NCBI GenBank assembly: GCA_027600665.1
Contig: JADGJL010000862.1
Span: 1-12,739 of the forward strand
DNA from: Irineochytrium annulatum
Lineage: Eukaryota > Chytridiomycota > Chytridiomycetes > Chytridiales > Chytridiaceae
Direction of reading: 5' to 3'
DNA: 12,739 nucleotides
The translations under genes were made by a program, and so were the position numbers. This document shows, one piece after another, positions 6,867-12,739 of the stretch (position 1 is the stretch's first letter; the number at the start of each line of letters is the position of its first letter). A model generated the notes under the pieces. It ran no database searches, was not told where the DNA came from, and worked only from the letters and a program-made list of their open reading frames with translations.

Positions 6867-8283
6867 ATGGTCTTCCTGCGTGTGAACTCGGCGGGCCACC
6901 GCGCTGCGATTCGGGCCGTGCTAGCCAAGGTATATAGCGGGACGTGGGCGCTGCATTCTGCATTGTGCGCCGGACTCACGGATCTCGACTTTGGGTCCAA
7001 CTTCGATGAATCTCACCGCAAAATCGTAGACCCCGACAGCCTGCATCGCCGCCCGCTACTCCCACTCCCTCCAGGTCCCCCCCGTGAGCCTGAACATCAC
7101 CGCCTTTGAGAACGGTGTGCCCGTCGACCAGGTGCGCGCCCTCTCGCCGCCGGAGACGAACTGGGACTTCTGGACGACTTCCGATGCCTTCACGCACGTG
7201 AAGCCGACGCTGGGCGTAAGTTGCGGAAATTTGCATTGATTTGAAGCGATTTTGTTGGGGGAAGCTGAATTCTTGTGGGCGTAATTTTAAGGGATACTCA
7301 TACGTGCCTTACGGCGAGGTCTGGATTACGGGGTCTGGCGCCTCGGCGAAGGCTCATCACCACGGGCACCACTTTTTTGTGCCGTTCATCAGCAGGGTGA
7401 CGGCCATTAAGACCGTGTTTCCGGTCTCAATGGGCGTTCTCACGAACCCGGTGAAAACGAAAGGTTTGTCTCGGTTAGATGACGCCAGCTGATGTCATAA
7501 TAGACGGTGTCTCCGTCAACGGGTACGCGGTCTTGTACTTCCAGGTCAAGGACCCCGTTCAGGTGAGTACTTTTTCCCAAACTTGATGTACATGTAATTT
7601 GACCTCCCTCTTTAGTCCGCGTTCTATCACGACCCGGAGACCAACAAGCTCGACTCTGAGGCGGCGGCCGCCAAGACGGTGAGGAAGATCATGGAGCAAG
7701 AGCTCGCCAACGTCTCGGTCGGCGAGTCGAAGGTCCTGTCGCAGGACATCTCCTCTACGCTCTCACAGAACATCATGTCGAAACTGAAGGCCAAGTCCAG
7801 CGAGTACGCCCTGGACATTCACAACGTTGAGATCCGTACGTATTTTGGTCGCGGGCTCTTCGTTGATTTGGCTGACTGGGGTTCTTCGATAGGCGGCGCT
7901 TTCCCCACCTCCTTCAAGCTCCGCGACAAGCTTCGCGCCCTCGACCCCCCTCTCCTGCTCCCCGACACCCCCGGCCACGGCCTCTCGGCCGACTACTGGG
8001 CCGAGGTCTTGGCCCCTCCTTACTTTTTCAAGTACAAGTACGGAAGCGAGAAGGAGGTCGTCACGCCCGCCGCCGTCTCGCTTGAGTGGAGCATCCCCTC
8101 ACCCCCGGACTACCACCACTTTAACATGATCCCCAGGTTTGTGTTTCGTGCTTTGCATATTTGTCAGATTTGTCAAAATCTTTTGGGCTTTTGCGTGCAG
8201 TTCATCTGACTTGGTTGTGCCGTTTCCCTTACAGACTCACGGTTGACGCCCCTACCTCGGACAAGGTCGTGAAGGCCCACTAA
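6867..8283 (+). CDS. Mitochondrial SPFH/Band-7 (stomatin-like) protein with COX1-like C-terminal tail
   Basis: Seven exons join in frame to 330 residues: 6867-6929, 7030-7215, 7292-7463, 7504-7562, 7616-7835, 7893-8136 and 8235-8283. Introns are 100, 76, 40, 53, 57 and 98 nt. The N-terminus (Arg5, His11, Arg12, Arg16, Lys21, no acidic residues, then AARYSHS) looks like a mitochondrial presequence. Residues about 110-233 follow the SPFH pattern: HFFVPFISRVTAIKT, KTKDGVSVNGYAVLYFQVKDP, then an amphipathic helix and LDIHNVEI. Stomatins and prohibitins with this domain scaffold the inner mitochondrial membrane. No membrane hairpin is evident, unlike classic stomatins. After the domain the protein departs from the family. 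Residues 296-314 contain LEW-x3-SPP-x2-H-x-F, the signature near the C-terminus of cytochrome c oxidase subunit 1. The 57-nt intron is frame-neutral. Coding is well supported; the tail similarity is from memory of the motif. Confidence 0.8.
8078..8134 (+). other. COX1 C-terminus-like motif in the SPFH gene
   Basis: These codons give residues 296-314, SLEWSIPSPPDYHHFNMIP. The order and spacing L-E-W-x3-S-P-P-x2-H-x-F equals the conserved tail of cytochrome c oxidase subunit 1 in many eukaryotes. It sits in exon 6, in the same frame as the SPFH domain, 16 residues before the stop. Confidence 0.5.
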
Positions 8284-8587
8284 ATACTTTGTATAATGAT
8301 ATCGGCTTTCTATCAATAAAATTCTGGAATTTGTCAACGCCTGATCTTGCGGCACGGCTATAGAAGGCGTCTGGGGCGCCGTCGGATTCCAAATAATCCT
8401 TACATTCAGAAGCGGAACGTGTTAATATCACAACTTTACCATGGCACCCGGGCATTAGCATCGGCCAGCGCGCAGCCCACAGCCAGCATGTCGCGTCCAA
8501 AGGTTCCGCGCTCGTAGGTGTTCGATGCGCTGTAATCGTGCCCACAAACGGACATCTCGGCTTGAAGGCTTAATTTGACGACTGTCA
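8284..8587 (+). other. Spacer between SPFH and TTLL genes with poly(A) signal
   Basis: AATAAA lies at 8315-8320, 32 nt past the SPFH stop codon, and is the likely polyadenylation signal. The remaining roughly 270 bp should carry the promoter of the TTLL gene. No gene or repeat is visible. Confidence 0.6.
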
Positions 8588-10528
8588 ATGACTCAAGGTG
8601 TCATTGCCCCAACGCCGGCCGACAGCAAGCCCAGGCTCTGCTACAGGATCGCGGAGACCGCCCCGCCCCTCCTGAGAGAAATCTTTGAGAAGCAGGGTAT
8701 ATCCTAATCCTTCGGTAGGCGTGCCGAATGCTGACATGCTGTGGAACAAAACAGGATGGCAGCCGTACGTTGAGGGCGAGAGCGAGTACTGGAATCTCTG
8801 GTGGAAAGGTATTGCGCTCTTCATACCTTCGTCGTCGGCGTGCTTCTAACATGCATGCATTCTAAAGGGTCGAGGTACAGGGTCTCTGAATACGCGAACT
8901 GCCGCCCCTGGCAGCGGATGAATCACTTCCCAAAGACGGCCGTCGTGACGCGGAAGGACATGCTGTTCCGCACCTTGAAGACCATGCGTGGGATCCATGG
9001 GAAGGTGTACGACTACTTCCCGCAGACGTTCTCCTTGCCGAACGACTATGTCAAGTTTGTGAGGGTGTATGCGGAGGAGGAAGAGCGGGGGGAGAAGGTT
9101 TGTTGGCGGGACTGCGTTCCGGGTGCTAGTGTTGATAAAACGTAGTCGATTTGGATCTGCAAGCCAGCGGATTTAAGCCGCGGGAGGAAGATCTTCGTGT
9201 TTAGAAACTTACAAGACCTTACCTATGATTGCAAGTAAGGACTACATCGCTGTTGGTCGCTTTTATGAACGTTCGCAGTGCTATCCTTCAACGTTACATA
9301 CCAAACCCTCTACTCATCTCTGGATACAAGTTCGACCTCCGATGGTGCGTCGTGCAGAACCTTCTCACATTACTCTGACAAAGGGTCGACCTTTTCCACC
9401 AGCTATGTCCTCGTCCGCTCCTTCAACCCCCTCTGTATCTACCTTTACGACGAGGGCCTTGCCCGCTTTGCCACGGTATTTACTGCCGAGCGCTCGATCC
9501 ACCTTTCTCTTACCTTCACCATTTAGAGCCTCTACGACGTCACCTCCCTAGAGAACCGCTTTTCACACCTCACAAACACCTCCATCAACAAGTTTTCGCC
9601 CACCCTGAACGTTACGAAGGAAGGTGTAGGGAGTGGATGCAAGTGGGATTTTAAGCGGCTGAGGCGGTACTTTGAAATGGCAGGGATGAATTTCGAGAAG
9701 ATTTGGGAACGGTATGTAAGGCTATTTTTGTGTAGACGGGACGAAAAGGGGGACTGAAGAAATGAATTAGCATGACGGGGATTATGATTTTGACGCTGCT
9801 GCCGCTGGTCGGGGAGGTGAAGATGAAGAACGAGGGGTGTTTTGAGCTGTATGGGTTTGGTCAGTGTTCAACTCGACGGGTTTCCCAGTCCTTATGCTTT
9901 TCTGGTAGATTTGATCATCGATGAGGCTCTGCGACCGTGGTTGCTCGGTAGGAATCCATAGATGGCTTCCAATGGCTTGCTGACGTGATATTTGCAGAGG
10001 TAAACTTGAGCCCGGCCCTGTCTGTCGACTCCCAGGTCGATATTGATGTGAAAAAGGTACATATGCGGCCTTAATGTGGTGTTGAAACAGTTGCTAGCCT
10101 TTATTAGAGGACGTCCTCAAGCTGGTAGACCTGAGCCCGTCCGACGCCGAAGCGGCCAAGACGCACTTTGTAAGCTGTCTTAACTTGCTGTGACTTAACG
10201 ACGAACAGGAAATATCGAGTCAGCCCGACCTCCGATCATCTCGGCGGAGAAGTAAGCAACCAACTTCATCCTCACCATCCTCACTTATCATAGGTACGAC
10301 CGCTTCGACTCCCCCCGTCATCGAGGCAGTTGACTACCGGGAGGAGGTCGGGGATTTTAAGAAAGTATACCCGTTCAATGATGCGACTAGACGGATGGAG
10401 TTTGGGAAGGCTGGGAATGTACGTGAAGACTTGAAAGTGGTTAAGAATCTTAATTTTGATTCGTTATGCAGGTGACGATAAAGTCTGTGATCCAGGAAGT
10501 TAAGAAAAAGTACATGACGGGGAAGTAA
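8588..10528 (+). CDS. Tubulin-tyrosine ligase-like (TTLL) protein, TTLL2-like
   Basis: Fourteen exons join to 425 residues: 8588-8696, 8755-8808, 8868-9097, 9146-9234, 9279-9344, 9403-9475, 9527-9711, 9771-9859, 9909-9947, 9998-10056, 10110-10169, 10209-10251, 10294-10418 and 10472-10528. All junctions are GT-AG and introns are 39-59 nt. TTL-domain motifs appear in order: LLREIFEKQGW, PWQRMNHFPKT, TRKD, YDYFPQTFSLPNDY, IWICKPADLSRG (ATP-grasp), QRYIPNPLLISGYKFDLRCYVLV, HLTNTSINK, GCKW, CFELYGFDLIID, and PWLLEVNLSP with Glu312 and Asn314 as likely Mg-ATP ligands. The C-terminal VYPFND and VIQEVKK segments recall TTLL2. Such enzymes add glutamates to tubulin tails in axonemes. The domain starts almost at the first ATG, so there is no N-terminal extension. 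Lys146 replaces the usual second Gly of the RGxGI loop. Confidence 0.9.
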
Positions 10529-10768
10529 AAGGGCGATTATTAAACGGACAATGTATCTAGATTGCAGCACAGTAATAAAATGGACTCTTATTGTTATCAA
10601 AATGCCTCTTCCATGTCCCGTATCCATCTAGCACTTGATGTGATTGTGCCGTCATTCTAATACTTTTATTACTGCGGGTACGACTTTTCGCACACATTAT
10701 TTACTATTATGTCTACTTTTATCCTCTAGGTATTCTGGTTTCGTACTTAACGTACCGCTACCGCTCCA
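10529..10768. other. Convergent 3' spacer with facing poly(A) signals
   Basis: The 240-bp gap separates the stop codons of two convergent genes. AATAAA at 10574-10579 serves the plus-strand TTLL gene. TTTATT at 10665-10670, AATAAA on the minus strand, serves the ODAD3-like gene. The two signals are about 90 bp apart and face each other, so the 3' UTRs may overlap. Confidence 0.65.
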
Positions 10769-12525
10769 TCACTCGTCCAACGCGGCCGCCTATCGCAAGC
10801 CGGCCACATTAGCGAAAATTTTTCACCTAGTCTCAAACATACCTTCTTCTTCTTCGTCTTCTTCGGCTGCTTGCTCTTCAACCTCGCATTCAACATCTGG
10901 TTTGTGTGCTTCTTAATCGTCTCCCTATCGGGAACTTCGCCGTACTCGTCGTTGTCGTTCTCGTCGCCTTTGTCGTCAATGATCAATTAAAAACGAAAAC
11001 GCAAAAGGGGTTGTGGCGTACCGTCGATGATCTCTTCTTCGAATTCGACGGGCCGGAGCTTGACGCGGGTGTTGTACGTAGGGAGGACGGACTGGTTGAC
11101 GGTCAAGATCGAAACGGTCTCGCCGGGCGCTTGGTTGGCTTGGGTTGCGGGAGGTTGGACGGGCTAACAATGCAAGAGAACGTGAGTATCTCGTAATAGC
11201 TAAACCGGACTTACCTCCGGTATCTCTTTCCCTTGAAGGTTCGTGCCAAGCATGTCGAGCTTCGATATGCACATGTCGAGGATCTGTTTGACCGTGTCGT
11301 CGCCCATCGCCATCTTCGCCGCCTTCTCCGGCTGTTTTTCCATCGTTAACTCCAACGTCTACGCTGCTAAATTCCAGAAGTTGCCACCTACCAACTGTAT
11401 CGACTCCAACTTATCACAAAGATGCTGTATCCCGGCCTTCGTATTCGTCAACAGCTTGGCCACCCTCTCATACTTATGCTTGCTTTCATTAACCCTCGCA
11501 TGCGCCTCCCCCAGATGCTGCTGAAACTCTTCGATCATCCTTTGACTGTGCACGCTTCTGCTCTCCCCGCTGTACTTCAAATCCTCAAACCCGCCCATGA
11601 CCTCCACCTTCCTCTTCTTTAGCTCCTCGATGCGCGCCTCGTTCGACTTTTGCAACTGCTCGAGGTGGTTGTGGGTATCGCCCTGGGACTGGAACTTGGC
11701 GATGACCTCGTTGATGTCGGAGACGCCGGTGGCTTCTTTAATAAGGCGCATGGTTTCCTCATATTCGGCCATTTTCTTCTCTTTAGCTTCGTCGTAGTGG
11801 TCTTTGCCGGCTTCGACGGTCAAGCCGACGTCCGCGTTGGGGTCGTCGAGTTGGAGGGTCTGGATGCCTGTGAGTAGGGGTGGGAACTAAAAGTGGGTAC
11901 CTTTCGGTCCATCTTATCGTTGATCTCCATTTTTTGCTTGACGAGCTCTTTTCGGATTTGAAGGTCCTTCTCACGTTGCTTTCGCTCCTCGTTGATCTGC
12001 TGCTCGAATCTTGCTAGCTCGGCCTAATCAAAAAATCCCATAGTCGAGAGCAGATAAGCAGGTAGGTAGGCAGGTAGGTAGGTCGGTAGCAGAAGACATG
12101 ATCGGTGGGGTGGGTAGAATAAGGAAGATGCTTGCGTCGCCCACCAGTACATTTTGCAACGCCTACTCCACCCTAACCCTACTCCTACTCCCACTAAGAA
12201 TGTTACAAAACTACTCTACTGACCCCAATGCTCGTTGCTTCGCTTCGCTCATAGTATGCCCTTAGTCCAAAAAAAAACCCTCTCCCCCAGCTCTCACCTT
12301 GGCAACCTCCTTCGCATGATTAGCATCCCTGCTCATCATCTCTAGTTCCGTAGCATCCTGCTTCTTGGCTCTGAGCGTCTTCTCAAACGTCGCCAGTTGG
12401 TTGTCGAACGACAGCCGTTCCTCCTGCAATCGCTTGACGATGTGCTCGTAAGTCTTCCGAATTGATTGCGCCTCGTTGTACTTGATCATGGCCTTGTCGA
12501 GGCGGTTCTCGAGCATGCGGGTTTC
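10769..12525 (-). CDS. ODAD3: Outer dynein arm docking complex subunit, ODAD3/CCDC151-like (N-terminus off the right edge)
   Basis: Seven exons join in frame: 12525-12298, 12023-11901, 11859-11392, 11358-11215, 11163-11022, 10967-10843 and 10789-10769, giving 416 residues before the stop. Introns are 274, 41, 33, 51, 54 and 53 nt; the 33-nt one could be 42 nt with another acceptor in the same phase. The first visible exon starts at an acceptor (CCACAG), so the start codon lies beyond the window. The protein is almost entirely coiled coil. Its opening segment, LENRLDKAMIKYNEAQSIRK then TYEHIVKRLQEER and FDNQLATFEKTLRAKK, matches my recollection of CCDC151/ODA10 proteins, which help attach outer dynein arms to axonemal doublets. 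A conserved-looking LPTYNTRVKL lies near the end, before an acidic stretch and a Lys-rich C-terminus. Human ODAD3 is about 595 residues, so roughly 180 may be missing here. It converges on the TTLL gene. Confidence 0.8.
12024..12297 (-). other. Long intron of the ODAD3-like gene
   Basis: The donor GTGAGA at 12297 and acceptor GATTAG ending at 12024 bound a 274-nt intron, about five times the usual length here. It contains the 12-bp tandem repeat at 12059-12082 and a run of CCCTA/CTACTCC sequence around 12162-12195. An unrecognised small exon inside cannot be ruled out, but the coiled-coil frame is continuous without one. Confidence 0.6.
12059..12090 (-). repeat. Two perfect 12-bp tandem units plus partial
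   Basis: On the plus strand CAGGTAGGTAGG occurs at 12059-12070 and 12071-12082, followed by a diverged partial unit. In the transcribed strand this is a CCTACCTACCTG pyrimidine-rich run 35-66 nt upstream of the intron acceptor at 12024, so it may act as an extended polypyrimidine tract. Confidence 0.85.
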
Positions 12526-12739
12526 CTGTGGGGCAAGGTCAATAGGTGGTTGAGTGGGTGGTATGGTGGTGGAATGAGGGGTATGGATACAGTGGAGCCC
12601 AATATTGCGGTACAGTAGGGCGCAGGGAAGGGCTTCGCGGGTGCTTGGTGGTGTAGTAGGGCTAGAGGCGAGTATATGGGAAGTAAACTCCGAAACCCTA
12701 GCCGGGCTGCGCCCACCGGATCCCCTGCTGCCCACCCAC
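12526..12739 (-). other. Probable upstream intron of the ODAD3-like gene
   Basis: The exon at 12525 begins after an acceptor, so this 214-bp stretch is most simply intron. The minus strand begins GTGGGT exactly at the window edge, which could be the donor, but that may be coincidence. One open frame crosses the whole stretch, but its residues look non-coiled and Pro/Ser-rich, unlike the family. Confidence 0.5.

Noticed and set aside
9225..9551. Continuous plus-strand open frames across TTLL exons 5-6
   Set aside because: They read exon sequence in wrong frames and through introns; the spliced model restores the TTL-domain motifs.
11783..11974. Minus-strand open frame spanning the exon at 12023-11901 and the next intron
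   Set aside because: It is out of frame with the coiled-coil protein and becomes Arg/Pro-rich past the splice site.
12171..12180. CCCTAACCCT as an interstitial telomere repeat
   Set aside because: Only about one and a half units, followed by imperfect C/T-rich sequence; too short to claim.
12262..12735. Start codon near 12735 for the ODAD3-like protein
   Set aside because: The first roughly 70 residues of that frame are Pro/Ser-rich and unlike the family, and a good acceptor (CCACAG) immediately precedes the conserved coiled coil, so this is more likely intron read-through.

Overview
The window comes from a nuclear genome of a eukaryote with compact, GC-rich genes and many very short GT-AG introns. 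Two of its genes act in motile flagella: a TTLL-family tubulin ligase and an outer-dynein-arm docking subunit of the ODAD3/CCDC151 type. The host is therefore a flagellated, probably unicellular, eukaryote. A zoosporic (chytrid-like) fungus would fit the gene density and intron sizes, but a flagellated protist cannot be excluded from sequence alone.

Layout. 1-1432 (minus): 5' part of a gene with a CLU/TIF31-like block, running off the left edge. 1433-2535: about 1.1 kb without a recognisable gene, containing an 84-bp near-perfect palindrome. 2536-3693 (minus): two-exon type II membrane SGNH/PC-esterase-like enzyme. 4010-6664 (minus): long low-complexity membrane-anchored protein with a tandem array of N-glycosylation sequons and one EF-hand-type loop. 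6665-6866: divergent intergenic region. 6867-8283 (plus): seven-exon mitochondrial SPFH/stomatin-like protein whose C-terminal tail resembles the C-terminus of cytochrome c oxidase subunit 1. 8588-10528 (plus): fourteen-exon TTLL protein. 10769 to the right edge (minus): ODAD3-like docking protein, 5' end outside the window.

The gene models were built by hand, joining exons at GT-AG sites so that reading frames close and family motifs stay continuous. The SPFH model closes to 330 codons plus stop and the TTLL model to 425 codons plus stop. Introns assigned this way are 33-101 nt, apart from one of 274 nt and one of at least 214 nt in the ODAD3 gene.

Functional reading. The right side holds a convergent flagellar pair: tubulin modification and dynein-arm docking. 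The SPFH gene appears mitochondrial. On the left, a putative Golgi acyl-esterase lies next to a protein that would be heavily N-glycosylated if it enters the secretory pathway. I see no mobile element, tRNA, rRNA or CRISPR array. The observations most worth following are the COX1-like tail on the SPFH protein, the palindrome with flanking microhomology, and the sequon-array protein with a frame-neutral intron inside its membrane anchor.
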